A stretch of 42,602 bases of DNA. It comes from Myxococcales bacterium. Its GTDB lineage: Bacteria; Myxococcota_A; UBA9160; UBA4427. A model generated the notes under the pieces. It did no database searches. It was not told the DNA's origin and saw nothing but the letters and a program-made list of their open reading frames with translations. Shown here piece after piece: positions 9,555 to 22,596 of this stretch. How positions within the stretch are numbered: the stretch's first letter is position 1; the number at the start of each line of letters is the position of its first letter. The stretch spans positions 1 through 42,602 of the forward strand of contig DUBZ01000017.1 of assembly GCA_012960035.1 (NCBI GenBank). Direction: 5' to 3'. The position numbers and the translations under genes are program-made.

Positions 9555-11957
9555 TTGTCAATCCTCATACCGCTGGCGACGCTCGCGTACGCGTTAGGCA
9601 TTGTGATCGCCGATCGCGGTGGGATGAGCACGCACGGCGTTTCCCTTTTGGCGCTCGCGAGTCTTGTCGGCGGTCTCTTTGCCGGAAGTCGCCCCAGGCT
9701 CCGCAGTGTTTGTGCCCTGTTGGGGGTTGGCTGTGCGGGCGTGCTGGCGATGTTGGCCGTTCGTGGAGATGGCGCGGCGGTGCTGATGGGCGAACCGCGC
9801 GACATGATCGTCCAAGCCACCGTCTGCGGCGTGGCCCTTCGCACGAATTCGTTGAGCATCGACCTGTGTGATTGCGTGTCGGCGGACACCAGCGGTTTTC
9901 CGGTACCCAGCAAAATTCGATTATTCGAATCACTCGACGGCGCATCGAGACAGGTGCTCGATCGTTTGAAACAAGGCGAGCGCATCCGTGCATGGCTGCG
10001 ACTCTCGCCAGTACGTCCGCCATCGAATCCGGGCGTAAATAGCCAGTTCGATCGATATGTTCGACTTGGGATTGGGGCCCACGCGAACCTGCGCGATCCC
10101 GCAATGTTGATTCGAATCGCGCCCAAAGGCTCAACGCTCGAACGAAGCGAACCCATTGCGCGTCGCGTCGATGTTCTGCGACAGAAAATTGGGACGCGTC
10201 TTTCGAAGTGGGGTGCGGGTGGGGGGCTCGTCCGCGCACTGGCCATTGGAGATCGTGCTGGGCTTCCCGATGAAGCGCGTGACGCTTTTGCGATACTCGG
10301 GGTCGGACACCTCCTCGCTGTGTCGGGGCTCCACGTCGCGCTCGTTGCAGGGTTGGTCTTTGCCGCCGCGCGCCGGTTGACGCTCCACTGGCACCGGGTC
10401 GCGGCCCGGCTGGACCCGCGCGACGTGGCACTCGTTGCGGCATTCCTGTGCGCAGTCGTTTATGCCGCGATGTCGGGCTGGGGAATCCCGGTGCGTCGTG
10501 CGGTCCTGTTCCTATTCGTCCTTTCGGCGTCGGTTGCGAGCGGACGCTCAGTCAACGGAGTGCAGCTTTTGTCGTTGGCCGCACTGCCGATCCTGATGCT
10601 GGAGCCCAACGCTCTGTTCGAAATGGGCGCACAGCTTTCATTCGTGGCGAGTGCTGCGCTGTTGCTCGGCCGTTCAGAAGGTCCGGTTCGATCGACGGGC
10701 GTAAGGTCGCTACTTCGCACCTCGACGACGGCAATCGTGGCAACAGCTCCGATCGTCGCATGGCATGGCGGCGCGGGTGGGGTGTACGGGCTTGTGGCCA
10801 ATTTAGTCGCGGTGCCTTGGGTCGGAGGCGTTTTGCTTCCGGCGTCACTTGTTGCATCGACGTTGGCGGCATTGCCTGAAAACCCGCCTTCGCAATTCGT
10901 GCTCGAATGGACGACGACGGTCGCGGGGCTGACGGTGGACTGGGCAATCGGTACGGCGGCGATGCTGCCGACCTTGCGGGTGTCTGGTCACGCGCCCGAG
11001 CTCTATGTGGTCGGGGGGACCGCGGGAATTTCGATCCTGGCGCTCTCCCTGCGTGCGACGCGGTCTCGATTGTTTCTCGCGCTCACACAGTGCCTACTGC
11101 TTGCAGCGGCTCCCACACAAAGCATTGATCCTGGCGTTCCGCGCATGGTTGTTTTCGACGTAGGCCAGGGGGACGCCACTTTGATCCAAGGCCACGCCGC
11201 AACGCTGTTGGTGGATGGTGGGCGGGCCATCGAAGGTGCGTTCGATATGGGCGAGCGCGTGGTGGTGCCGGGATTGGTGGCGCTCGGTGTTGAAAGACTG
11301 GACCTCGTCATTGTGAGCCACGGCGATCTCGATCACCGGGGCGGCCTCGAGAGCGTTCTCGAACACATGGCAGTGGGTGAACTCTGGCTGCCCCACGGCG
11401 GACTCGCGCTGCGCGACTTCGACACACTGCTTGAAGTGGCCAAGCGACGCGGGGTTCGTGTGCAAGAACGTGGGCTCGGTGACCCAGCATTTTTGGCGGG
11501 CGACCTTCGGGTGCAGCCCCTTTGGCCACCCCGGCGCGGTGGGCCTGTGGGACGCAATGAGAAATCGCTCGTGGTTCGCGTCGACGTCGAGATTTCGTCC
11601 GGGGCGTCGACACGAATCCTCCTCACTGGAGATTTGGGCGCGGCAGGCGAGGGTGAATTGCTAAGTCGCGGTCTCGACATTGGTGCCGACGTCGTCAAAG
11701 TCGGGCATCACGGAAGCGCCGGTTCGTCGACGCGGAACTTTCTCGCATCGGTCGCTCCGAGCGTCGCGGTTGTATCGGCACCTTGTTACGGCCGGGGTGG
11801 GCTCCCCAACCGCGACGCACTCAATCGACTCGAAGATGCCGGGGCGGCAATTTTTTGGACCGGTGAGGTGGGGGCCGTAGTTGTGGGGTTGAACACCCTC
11901 TTGAAAACGGTCGATATTCGCGGATGGCACCCGAAAGCGGAGTGTTGGTCGCATTGA
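9555..11957 (+). CDS. comEC: ComEC/Rec2 family DNA internalisation channel
   Basis: Polytopic inner-membrane protein that carries single-stranded DNA into the cytoplasm during natural transformation. The product is 800 residues, normal for the family. It has an N-terminal membrane pair and DUF4131-like region (1-180). The central competence domain (about 225-490) contains GVGHLLAVSGLHVALVAGL and several membrane segments. A C-terminal metallo-beta-lactamase-like domain (about 535-760) has FDVGQGDATLIQ, the metal motif SHGDLDHRGG (588-597) and VGHHGSAGSS. All domains are intact. The start is uncertain: TTG at 9555 gives the longest frame but has a weak ribosome site, and GTG at 9601 is an alternative. 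No other competence genes are in the window. Confidence 0.92.
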   Translation: MSILIPLATLAYALGIVIADRGGMSTHGVSLLALASLVGGLFAGSRPRLRSVCALLGVGCAGVLAMLAVRGDGAAVLMGEPRDMIVQATVCGVALRTNSLSIDLCDCVSADTSGFPVPSKIRLFESLDGASRQVLDRLKQGERIRAWLRLSPVRPPSNPGVNSQFDRYVRLGIGAHANLRDPAMLIRIAPKGSTLERSEPIARRVDVLRQKIGTRLSKWGAGGGLVRALAIGDRAGLPDEARDAFAILGVGHLLAVSGLHVALVAGLVFAAARRLTLHWHRVAARLDPRDVALVAAFLCAVVYAAMSGWGIPVRRAVLFLFVLSASVASGRSVNGVQLLSLAALPILMLEPNALFEMGAQLSFVASAALLLGRSEGPVRSTGVRSLLRTSTTAIVATAPIVAWHGGAGGVYGLVANLVAVPWVGGVLLPASLVASTLAALPENPPSQFVLEWTTTVAGLTVDWAIGTAAMLPTLRVSGHAPELYVVGGTAGISILALSLRATRSRLFLALTQCLLLAAAPTQSIDPGVPRMVVFDVGQGDATLIQGHAATLLVDGGRAIEGAFDMGERVVVPGLVALGVERLDLVIVSHGDLDHRGGLESVLEHMAVGELWLPHGGLALRDFDTLLEVAKRRGVRVQERGLGDPAFLAGDLRVQPLWPPRRGGPVGRNEKSLVVRVDVEISSGASTRILLTGDLGAAGEGELLSRGLDIGADVVKVGHHGSAGSSTRNFLASVAPSVAVVSAPCYGRGGLPNRDALNRLEDAGAAIFWTGEVGAVVVGLNTLLKTVDIRGWHPKAECWSH

Positions 11958-12205
11958 GGCGACCGTACTCATCCCCGATTCGAGTCGGGTTTCCCGCGGG
12001 GCCGGAGCGATTCAAAACCGTGTTGCTGGCGCCGATCTAAAAAGCGCTGTAATTCTTGGCGGCTTCCAGCACAAGCAAAGTCGTTCAATTCAGGTCCGTC
12101 GTTGGTCGGTTTTGTGCGACCGAGTGAATTTGATTCGAAAGTCAGCTGGCCATTGTGTCGCTTAGTTCAGGGTTCGGAACCGAAATTCCGCCAATCAGAG
12201 GTTAG

Positions 12206-14968
12206 ATGGGAAAGTCACTCGTAATCGTCGAATCGCCAGCCAAGGCGCGGACGATCAATAAATACCTGGGTAAAGACTACGTCGTAAAGTCGAGCGTAGG
12301 TCACGTGCGCGACCTTCCGGTCAGCGGCTCGGGAAAAAATCGCGTCGATCCAGTGGCTCGTGCCAAGGCGGCTGCGATTACTCGCAAGCTTCCACTCGAA
12401 AAGCGTGCCGAGCATAAAAAGAAGAAGTCTCATAAGGCGTTGATCGCCCGCATGGGCATCGACCCGGACAAGGGTTGGAAGGCGAACTACGAAATTTTGC
12501 CCGGCAAAGAGAAGGTCGTCGCGGAACTGACGAAGCTCGCCGCGACCGCCGACACCATTTATCTCGCAACAGACCTCGACCGCGAAGGGGAGGCAATCGC
12601 CTGGCATTTGCGCGAGGTCATCGGCGGTCCGGCAAAGCGTTTCAAACGTGTCGTCTTCAACGAGATCACCAAGAGTTCGATCCAAGAAGCCTTCAAGAGC
12701 CCGGGTGAGTTGGACATCAACAGGGTTAACGCTCAGCAGGCGCGTCGTTTCCTCGACCGCGTGGTGGGTTACACGGTTTCGCCGCTTTTGTGGTCGAAGG
12801 TAGCCCGTGGTATTTCAGCGGGACGCGTTCAGTCGGTCGCAGTGCGACTGTTGGTCGAGCGCGAGCAAGAGATCCGCGCGTTCATTCCGGAAGAGTATTG
12901 GGAAATCTACGCCGATCTTCAGACGCAGGACAAACCGAAGCACGACCTGCGCATGCAGGTCATGAAGCAGGCTGGCGAAACCTTCCGTCCAACGAGCGAA
13001 CAGGAAACCCAGGCTGCGGTCGACGCACTTTTGGTCAGGCCGTTCGAAGTGAAGAGCCGTGAAGACAAGCCGACCAAGAGCAAGCCGACTGCGCCGTTCA
13101 TTACGTCTACCCTGCAGCAGGCTGCGAGCACGCGACTGAGCTTCAGCGTGAAGAAGACGATGATGTTGGCCCAGCGCCTATACGAAGCCGGTCACATTAC
13201 CTACATGCGTACCGATTCGACGAACCTGAGTGCGGAAGCGGTCGGGCATTGTCGCGACTACATCGGTTCGAAGTTTGGTGATCGCTACTTGCCCGAAGCT
13301 CCGCTTAGCTACAGCTCGAAAGAAAGCGCACAGGAAGCCCATGAGGCGATCCGTCCTTCGGACGTCTACTTGCATCCCTCGGACGTCACGGGTCTTGAGC
13401 GCGATCAAGAGCGTCTGTATGAATTGATCTGGCGCCAGTACGTGGCCTGCCAAATGCTGGCCGCAGAGTATTTGAGCACGAGCCTTATGGTGGAGTCCGG
13501 CGACTTTGAACTCCGCATCCGTGGCCGCATCCTGGTGTTTGATGGCTATACGAAAGTGATGCCGCCGACGTCGAAAAAGAAAGAAGACGTGGCGCTGCCC
13601 GACGTTGCTGTAGGTGCGATCCTCGACTTGCAGCAGCTCGACCCTTCTCAGCACTTCACCAAGCCACCGGCACGATTTACCGAAGCCAGTTTGGTACGCG
13701 AACTCGAAAAGCGCGGGATCGGCCGGCCGTCGACTTACGCGTCTATTATTTCGACGATTCAAGACCGAGGCTATGCCCGGGTTGAAGCCCGCCGATTCTT
13801 TGCTGAAAAGATGGGCGACATCGTGACGGAGCGCCTGGTCGAGAACTTCGGCGACCTGATGGACTTTGGTTTTACCGCGCAGATGGAAAAAACCCTCGAC
13901 GAAGTCGCGGAGGGCAATTCCGACTGGAAAGCAACACTCGACATATTCTATAAGGCGTTCAAGAAGAACGTGGAAATCGCCCAGGGCGAGAAGGGTGGCA
14001 TGCGCCAGAACGATCCCACGGACATTTCTGTCGCTTGTCCCAAGTGTGGTCGCGGGATGCAGATTCGGACAGCCAGCACGGGAGTCTTCCTAGGTTGCTC
14101 GGGGTACGGTTTGCCTCCGAAGGAGCGCTGCAAGTCGACGATTAACCTGGTGCGCGGCGACGACGTGATGAGCGCCGACGAAGCCGAGGATGAAGAGTCC
14201 GAGGCGCGACTGTTGCTAGAGCGGCGACGTTGCCCCAAGTGCAAGACCTCGATGAGCAACTACCTGATCGACGAAGACCGCAAACTGCACGTTTGCGGCA
14301 ACAATCCTGACTGCGTGGGATACGAAATCGAAGAAGGAAAGTTCGTCATCAAGGGGTACGACGGCCCGTCTCTCGAATGCGACAAATGCGGCGACGAGAT
14401 GCAGCTCAAGAGCGGTCGCTTCGGCAAGTACTTCGGTTGCATGGCGGAAGAGTGCAAAAATACGCGCAAGCTATTGCGCAGTGGAGAGCCGGCGCCGCCC
14501 AAGGTCGATCCGATCCCAATGCCCGACTTGGCGTGTGAAAAGTGCGACGACTTCTACTTGCTTCGCGATGGCGCGGCGGGGGTATTTCTCGCCGCCAGCC
14601 AGTTCCCAAAGCACCGTGAAACCCGTGCGCCTCTCGTCATCGAGATCCTTCCCGTGAAGGATCAACTCGACGAAAAATACCGCTTTCTCGCCGACGCACC
14701 GACCCATGATCCCGACGGCAATGCCGCGGTCGTTCGTTTTTTGCGCAAGACCAAAGAGCAGTACGTGATGACCGAGATCGAAAAGAAGGCAACGGGTTGG
14801 CGCGCGGTTTACAACGACGGAAAGTGGGTCGAACAACTCGCAGCCAAGCCGGCCAAGAAGAAGTCGGCTGCCAAGAAAAAGGCCGCAAAAAAGAAATCCG
14901 CTGCGAAGAAGAAGGCTGCGGGCAAAAAGAAGGCTGCGAGTAAAAAGAAATCGGCCGCCAAGAAGTAA
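12206..14968 (+). CDS. topA: DNA topoisomerase I (type IA) with lysine-rich tail
   Basis: Relaxes negative supercoils by single-strand passage. The product is 920 residues. The TOPRIM domain starts at the N-terminus ([14 protein letters not shown]) and has [12 protein letters not shown]. The catalytic tyrosine is Y333 in [11 protein letters not shown]-terminal zinc ribbons follow: CPKCGRGM (about 610), CPKCKTSM (about 675) and CDKCGDEM (about 725). A fourth (CEKCDDFY, about 775) keeps only its first Cys pair, the second being replaced around AASQFPKH. The last 45 residues are a K/A-rich histone-H1-like tail. The frame continues with the same composition for 16 codons past the TAA stop (see 14969-15019). 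ATG 12206 has AGAGG upstream. The preceding 248 bp contain no gene. Confidence 0.97.
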   Translation: MGKSLVIVESPAKARTINKYLGKDYVVKSSVGHVRDLPVSGSGKNRVDPVARAKAAAITRKLPLEKRAEHKKKKSHKALIARMGIDPDKGWKANYEILPGKEKVVAELTKLAATADTIYLATDLDREGEAIAWHLREVIGGPAKRFKRVVFNEITKSSIQEAFKSPGELDINRVNAQQARRFLDRVVGYTVSPLLWSKVARGISAGRVQSVAVRLLVEREQEIRAFIPEEYWEIYADLQTQDKPKHDLRMQVMKQAGETFRPTSEQETQAAVDALLVRPFEVKSREDKPTKSKPTAPFITSTLQQAASTRLSFSVKKTMMLAQRLYEAGHITYMRTDSTNLSAEAVGHCRDYIGSKFGDRYLPEAPLSYSSKESAQEAHEAIRPSDVYLHPSDVTGLERDQERLYELIWRQYVACQMLAAEYLSTSLMVESGDFELRIRGRILVFDGYTKVMPPTSKKKEDVALPDVAVGAILDLQQLDPSQHFTKPPARFTEASLVRELEKRGIGRPSTYASIISTIQDRGYARVEARRFFAEKMGDIVTERLVENFGDLMDFGFTAQMEKTLDEVAEGNSDWKATLDIFYKAFKKNVEIAQGEKGGMRQNDPTDISVACPKCGRGMQIRTASTGVFLGCSGYGLPPKERCKSTINLVRGDDVMSADEAEDEESEARLLLERRRCPKCKTSMSNYLIDEDRKLHVCGNNPDCVGYEIEEGKFVIKGYDGPSLECDKCGDEMQLKSGRFGKYFGCMAEECKNTRKLLRSGEPAPPKVDPIPMPDLACEKCDDFYLLRDGAAGVFLAASQFPKHRETRAPLVIEILPVKDQLDEKYRFLADAPTHDPDGNAAVVRFLRKTKEQYVMTEIEKKATGWRAVYNDGKWVEQLAAKPAKKKSAAKKKAAKKKSAAKKKAAGKKKAASKKKSAAKK

Positions 14969-15019
14969 GCCGGAACAAAAGGGAAAGCCGCGAGCAAGAA
15001 ATCTTCGTCAGGCTCCTGA
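14969..15019 (+). other. In-frame continuation of the topA tail after its stop codon
   Basis: Directly after the topA TAA, the same frame reads AGTKGKAASKKSSSGS and ends at TGA (15017-15019). The composition (K, A, S, G) matches the tail before the stop. This suggests that the ancestral tail was 17 residues longer and was cut by a stop mutation or repeat slippage. Rare stop readthrough is a less likely alternative. Confidence 0.6.
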
Positions 15020-15049
15020 CCCCGGCTATCTTTGCCGCGAGGTTTTCCC

Positions 15050-15946
15050 ATGACGCAAACGGCATCCGGCGCGCTTCTCATTTCTGCGCTTCGCGCTTTA
15101 CCCAAGAACGCAATGTCCCGACTTGCTGGCCGGTTTGTTTCGCTGCGCCTGCCGCAGCCCCTGCAGCGCTGGCAAATTTTGTTGGCTGCCTGGTGGTTCG
15201 GCATCAACTTGGGCGAAGTGCGCGACCCGCTCGAATCCTTTGCGTGCTTTCAGGACTTCTTCGTTCGAGCGCTTAGGCCCGGGGTGCGCCCCCTGGCCCA
15301 GGACCCCAACGCCATCGCTTCGCCATGTGATGGGGCATGGGGAGAAGCGGGCGTTGTCGAAGACGGCCAGCTCGTACAGGTTAAAGGCCAGGGCTATTCG
15401 CTGGGCGCACTGCTCGGTAGCGATGCGGACGCAAAGCGATTTGAAGGCGGATCCTTCGCGACCCTCTATTTGTCTCCCGCTGACTATCACCGTTTTCACG
15501 CACCGTGCGACGTCAAGATATCGAAGGCGCGCTATCTGGAAGGGACGCTGTGGCCCGTGAATGGGGCGGGGCTCGCGGGGATCGACGGTTTGTTCGCTCA
15601 GAACGAGCGGGTCGCCGCGTTCATGGATCTCACCGGCAGAGGGATTTTCGACGGGGTATGTGTCGTCGCAGTCGGTGCAACGATGGTGGGAAAGGTGAAG
15701 GTCGAATTCGACTCGCTCACGACCAACGTGAAGGGCGCTCCCAGCGAACTTCGCGAGTATTCGGACTCACCCGACGGAGGCCGCGCGCCGCGTTTCTCCG
15801 CGGGGGCAGAATGGGGACGCTTCGAGTTTGGCTCGACGTTGGTGGTACTGATTTCCGGGGATTCGGGCGAACTCGACATTCAGCCGGTGGGCACGAAGGT
15901 CAAGATGGGCGCGCGAATCGGGACCCTGCGCGGAGTCGCGGCCTAG
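15050..15946 (+). CDS. psd: Phosphatidylserine decarboxylase proenzyme
   Basis: Converts phosphatidylserine to phosphatidylethanolamine at the inner membrane. The product is 298 residues. Conserved segments are SPCDGAWGEAG, YLSPADYHRFHAP and NERVAAFMD. The self-cleavage and pyruvoyl-forming motif is GST in FEFGSTLVVL, with the processing serine at 262. This leaves a short alpha chain of about 37 residues, as expected. ATG at 15050 gives MTQTASG; a TTG at 15032 would add six residues. Psd is membrane-associated, and a weakly hydrophobic segment is at about 36-50 (WQILLAAWWFGINLG). It is convergent with the suf operon, whose last gene ends 39 bp away. pssA is not in the window. Confidence 0.94.
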   Translation: MTQTASGALLISALRALPKNAMSRLAGRFVSLRLPQPLQRWQILLAAWWFGINLGEVRDPLESFACFQDFFVRALRPGVRPLAQDPNAIASPCDGAWGEAGVVEDGQLVQVKGQGYSLGALLGSDADAKRFEGGSFATLYLSPADYHRFHAPCDVKISKARYLEGTLWPVNGAGLAGIDGLFAQNERVAAFMDLTGRGIFDGVCVVAVGATMVGKVKVEFDSLTTNVKGAPSELREYSDSPDGGRAPRFSAGAEWGRFEFGSTLVVLISGDSGELDIQPVGTKVKMGARIGTLRGVAA

Positions 15947-15985
15947 GAGCCTGCGCGTCAGAAGGCACGTAGACGCCAGCGGTCG

Positions 15986-16360
15986 CTACATGTTCAGTGC
16001 GAGCTTGGCGACCTCGGACATCATGTCCGGTGTCCACGGCGGATCCCACACCAGGTCGAGATGGACGTCACCGACGCCTTCGACACTGCGAACCTTCGTT
16101 TCAACTTCGGGGGGCAGTGTCTCGGCAACTGGACACATCGGCGAAGTCAGCGTCATGACTACGTCGACCGGGTACTTGGCGTTGTCGTCGACGTCTTTGA
16201 TCTCGACGCGGTAAATCAAGCCCAGCTCGTAAATGTCGACGGGAATCTCCGGGTCGTAAACGGTCTTCAGGGTTTCAACGATTCGCTCGCGAACGGCTTC
16301 CGTCGCGGCATCGCCGCCCGTGGTGGGGGGTGCTTCTACGCTGTTGGTCCCTTCACTCAT
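15986..16360 (-). CDS. sufT: SUF-associated MIP18/DUF59 family protein SufT
   Basis: A 124-residue cytoplasmic protein of the MIP18/DUF59 family, which helps in maturation or delivery of Fe-S clusters. Family features are VYDPEIPVDIYELGLIY (about 39-55), with the conserved D-P-E-I-P motif, then VVMTLTSPMCPVAETLP with the conserved cysteine, and the C-terminal VWDPPWTPDMMSE. The first 25 residues are low in conservation. It is the last gene of the suf operon, 76 bp after sufU. That gap contains a short dyad (CCCGGT 16407-16412 / ACCGGG 16418-16423). ATG at 16360 has AAGGA upstream. The operon context strongly supports the SufT assignment. Confidence 0.92.
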   Translation of the reverse strand: MSEGTNSVEAPPTTGGDAATEAVRERIVETLKTVYDPEIPVDIYELGLIYRVEIKDVDDNAKYPVDVVMTLTSPMCPVAETLPPEVETKVRSVEGVGDVHLDLVWDPPWTPDMMSEVAKLALNM

Positions 16361-16436
16361 GGTTGGTTTCCTTGATGTGTTGGTGTCGGTTTTGAAGTTG
16401 GGGTTCCCCGGTTGAACACCGGGTGTAAGAATTGCG

Positions 16437-16891
16437 TTACTCAGTCGTTGCCATCGATTCGCCGTCGGCGAGTGCGGCTTCCATCGTGTGCCAGGAAAGC
16501 GTTGCGCACTTCACCCGCGCCGGGAATTCCCGCACACCTCCGAAGACGGCCAGCTTGCCGAGATCGTCGGTGTCCGATTCTTCATTCGGATTTCCGGTCA
16601 ACATTTCGTGAAAACGTTCCTTGGTCGCAAGGATTTCATCCTTCGTCTTGCCCCGCGCGAATTCGGTCATGAGGGATGCGGACGCAGTGGAGATCGCGCA
16701 GCCCATGCCGTTAAAGCGAAGGTCGGTCACGCGCTCATCAGCATCGAGCTTGAGTTCGAGCGTGAGCTTGTCTCCGCACAACGGGTTGTGTCCATTCGCA
16801 CTTCGGTCGTGGTCCTCGAGGCTGCCGAAGTTTCGCGGCGCCTTGTTATGGTCGAGGATTACTGTCTGATACAGGTCGCGCAGATCGTCCA

Positions 16892-16892
<1 letters not shown>
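16437..16892 (-). CDS. sufU: SUF Fe-S assembly protein SufU (IscU-like zinc/sulfur transfer protein)
   Basis: Partner of SufS that accepts its persulfide sulfur; related to IscU scaffolds. The product is 151 residues. The ligands are C39 and D41 (NPLCGDK), C65 (GMGCAIS) and C129 (VKCATLSW), the arrangement of zinc-binding SufU. The segment between C65 and C129 is longer than in IscU, as typical for SufU. The start is ATG at 16892, fused to the sufS stop as TAATG (1-bp overlap). A longer reading up to 17024 would only extend into sufS and has no homology. Presence of SufU rather than SufE marks the sulfur relay of this operon. Confidence 0.94.
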
Positions 16893-18129
<1,237 letters not shown>

Positions 18130-18133
<4 letters not shown>

Positions 18134-19470
18134 GACACTCCTCCCGCGTCGAACAGTGCTTCGAGTTGGGTCGTGACGAGCCCTGCGGTCCAGGCGCGGA
18201 TGTCGGGGTTGGCGATGCTTTGGGTGACTTGCGACGCGAAGCCCATGGTCAAGAGCACGCGGGCCGCAGCAGTGTTGAGCCCGCGAGCGCGCAAAAAGAA
18301 CAGTGCATCGGCATCGAGCTGGCCAATGCTTGAACCGTGGTTGCACTTCACATCGTCGGCATAGATTTCGAGCTGAGGCTTGGTGTCGACTTCCGCGGTA
18401 CGCGCAAGCAAAAGGTTTCGGTTTTGTTGCGTAGCGGCGGTTCGCTGGGCGTCGGGGCGGACGAGAACGCGGCCGCGGAAAACACCGCGCGATCGTTCGG
18501 CCATGATGCCTTTGTAGTACTCGTCGCTCGTGCAGTCGGGAACCGCGTGGTCGACAAGCGTGTGGTTGTCGACGATCTGGCCACCCGTTGCCAGGTACAA
18601 ACCGTTCAGTGAGCACTCCGAATGCTCTTCGGCGAGAACGATCTGCAGGTCGTTGCGCAGGATGGCTCCACCCAGGTTGACCGTGTGCATGCCGAAGCGG
18701 CTGTTGCGGTGCTGACGCACGCACTGCTTGGCGATGTGATAGGTCGCATCGGACTCACGTTGTACCAGCACCACATCGAGGGACGAATCGGCCTCGGTCA
18801 CGATCTCGCTGACCGCGCAGGTCAAGGCGGTGTTGTCCGAAAGTGAGATGTGGTCTTGAACGACGAGCCCCTGGCTCCCGGCCTTCGCAACGATCGTGAC
18901 CCGCGGCAGTGACGCGACCGGCGCTGTATCGCCTCGGGAAACGAAAATGAGATGAACTGGGGCAGCTGCGTTGTCGCCCCGCTGAAATGTGATGACCGCA
19001 CCGTCCTGGGCGAACGCGGTGTTGAAAGCAGCGAAGCCATCGTCCTTCGAGTTTGCGAGGGTGCCGTAGATCGCCGCTGCCGTGTTGGCCGATGCAGCCT
19101 CAGTCTCGCCAACGCGCGCGAGGGTTTCGAACTGGATCTCGGCAGAGTCGACAATGTCCGAAAGTTCAGCGCTGTAGTGGCCGTCGACGAACACGACCCG
19201 GCTGCCCCCGAAGCTTTCGAAGGAAAGCGCGTCGAGCTCGACATCGCCGGCACAAGATGCCGGGGTGAATGCTTGCCGCGCAATTGGCGCCACGTTGGTG
19301 TAGCGCCACTCTTCGAGGTGGCGGGCGGGAAAGCCGAGCGTTTCGAATTGCGCGAATGCATCGCGGGCAATCGGCGCAAGCCAACTGCCGCCGCGCTCCG
19401 CATCGAAGTTCGCGAACTGCGCTTGGTAGTGACCCCTGTTTGAGTCGTCGTTTTGGATGGGCTTGCTCAC
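18130..19470 (-). CDS. sufD: Fe-S cluster assembly protein SufD
   Basis: Subunit of the SufBCD scaffold complex, pairing with SufB in a beta-helix heterodimer bound to SufC. The product is 446 residues. Recognisable parts are [15 protein letters not shown] near the N-terminus (about 51-65), the beta-helical core with [20 protein letters not shown], and the C-terminal helical end with [22 protein letters not shown]. This contains the conserved histidine (about 360) proposed at the SufB-SufD interface. The GTG start at 19470 overlaps the sufC stop as GTGA. The alternative of calling it a second SufB is excluded by its shorter N-terminus and the SufB copy upstream. Confidence 0.94.
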
Positions 19471-20228
19471 GGTGCTGCGCTGCTCCCGTCGGCATCGATC
19501 CAGGCGTAGCCCTTGTCTTCGAGTTCGAGCGCGAGTTCCTTGCCGCCCGACCGCACGATCTGGCCTTCGGACAGAACGTGGATCACGTCCGGCACGATGT
19601 AGTCGAGCAAACGCTGGTAATGCGTAATGACCAGGAAGCTTCGGCGTTCAGAGCGCATCGAATTCACGCCCTGGGCAACCAAACGCAAGGCGTCAATGTC
19701 GAGCCCTGAATCCGTTTCGTCCAAGATACAAAGCTTGGGTTCGAGCAAGAGCATCTGTAGCACTTCGTTGCGCTTCTTTTCGCCGCCAGAAAAGCCTTCG
19801 TTGATCGAGCGCCCCATCAAGTCCTGGGGCATCTCGACCAAGGCCATCTTTTCTTTTGACAGCTGGATGAAGTCCATCGCGTCGAGTTCGGGCAAGCCGC
19901 GGTGCGTGCGAATCGCGTTGACTGACGCCTTAAGGAAGTAGTTGTTTTTGACTCCGGGGATTTCGACCGGGTACTGAAACGCGACGAAGATGCCTTCGCG
20001 CGCACGAATTTCGGGTTCCATCTCTTCGAGGTTCTTGCCGTCAAAGAGAATTGTGCCTTGGGTCTTTTCGTAACCCGGGCGGCCCGCGATCACATTTGTG
20101 AGCGTGCTCTTGCCCGAGCCGTTCGGGCCCATGATGGCGTGCACTTCACCGGGCCGGATGTTGAGGTTGATCCCCTTGAGGATCGGCGTCTCGCCGGCGT
20201 TTACGTGAAGGTCCTTGATTTCAAGCAT
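19467..20228 (-). CDS. sufC: Fe-S cluster assembly ATPase SufC
   Basis: ABC-type ATPase that drives the SufBCD scaffold; it is soluble and not a transporter. The product is 253 residues. Walker [10 protein letters not shown] is at 34-42, the signature is GFSGGEKKR, and Walker B is [12 protein letters not shown], with the typical SufC sequence DSGLDIDAL. The H-loop is [15 protein letters not shown] 20228 gives MLEIKDLHV, the usual SufC N-terminus; the frame extends further upstream to 20381 but only into the sufB region. It follows sufB by 67 bp, the widest gap inside the operon apart from sufU-sufT. The stop overlaps sufD by 4 bp. Confidence 0.96.
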   Translation of the reverse strand: MLEIKDLHVNAGETPILKGINLNIRPGEVHAIMGPNGSGKSTLTNVIAGRPGYEKTQGTILFDGKNLEEMEPEIRAREGIFVAFQYPVEIPGVKNNYFLKASVNAIRTHRGLPELDAMDFIQLSKEKMALVEMPQDLMGRSINEGFSGGEKKRNEVLQMLLLEPKLCILDETDSGLDIDALRLVAQGVNSMRSERRSFLVITHYQRLLDYIVPDVIHVLSEGQIVRSGGKELALELEDKGYAWIDADGSSAAP

Positions 20229-20295
20229 TTTGGAGTCTCGTTTTGATTCGGGTTCGGGATAGGCAGATGATGGCGAACGCATTGGGGCGCGCTTC

Positions 20296-21829
<1,534 letters not shown>

Positions 21830-21837
<8 letters not shown>

Positions 21838-22351
21838 GGTCGGCTCTCCTCGCTCGTGTGTTCGTAAGTTCAACCTTGGATTCCCCGGCGAGCATGAAGC
21901 GATCCAGGGGATTGGGTTCCGCGGCTCCAGGGCGCGCGAGGTCGGCGAGGGTGATGTCGCCGAGGGCGTCCTGCACGACCTTGTTGATCTTCTGCCAAGG
22001 CTGACGCACGGAGCAGGAGCTTTCGTGCAGGCACAAACCCGCGGAGGCGGTGCACTCCGTCATCGCGACGGGACCCTCGAGCACCGAGATCATTTCGGTG
22101 ACGGTGATGCGGTCGGCCTCCGCGCGGAGTCTGTAGCCCCCCTTGGCGCCGCGATGCGATTCGATCATGCCTTCCCGGGCGAGAGTCTTCAGAATCTTGC
22201 TTACGATCGGCAAGGGAAGGTCGACTTGTTCGGCAAGTTCCCGGGCAGTTGCCAGGTCTCCGGTTTCGGAGTCCGACGCGGCGGCGTTGTGGCTCGCCAT
22301 GTGGGCGAGCAGAAGAATTCCGTAGTCGGTAATTTTGCTAAGTCGAAACAT
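21830..22351 (-). CDS. sufR: Rrf2/IscR-family regulator of the suf operon
   Basis: A 173-residue Fe-S sensing repressor. The winged-helix part starts [19 protein letters not shown] and includes the recognition region [17 protein letters not shown] and the wing [11 protein letters not shown]. The cluster cysteines are C100, C107 and C113 ([16 protein letters not shown]), close to the spacing in IscR. Holo-protein would sense Fe-S sufficiency and reduce suf transcription. The ATG at 22351 gives the canonical N-terminus; an in-frame upstream extension to 22447 has no homology. It is the first gene of the operon and its end overlaps sufB by 8 bp. An IscR-like site lies in the promoter (22600-22624). 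It could be named IscR, but operon context favours SufR. Confidence 0.93.
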
Positions 22352-22596
22352 CGCTGGGACCGCGCATTCTGTTGAATTGGAAGGGGTTACGTGAATTGGG
22401 AGCTGGCAGGTGTATGGAGGCTTGGAAGGTGTACTGAGAGCTCGCACGCGCGACGGTTTGGAACGTGTGATCGGGATATCGCGGCGGGCGCGCCGGGTGA
22501 CAGCTAGACCCTGCGCGACTCGCGACGTGCTGGGTTCTTCTTGAGGGTTCTTTGTTCGATGCGCCGATGACGTGTTGGCGCGATTTGAGCCTCGGC

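Noticed and set aside
18134..18724. N-terminal extension of sufS
   Set aside because: It overlaps sufD completely and is Arg/Cys-rich; family homology begins at the ATG at 18133.
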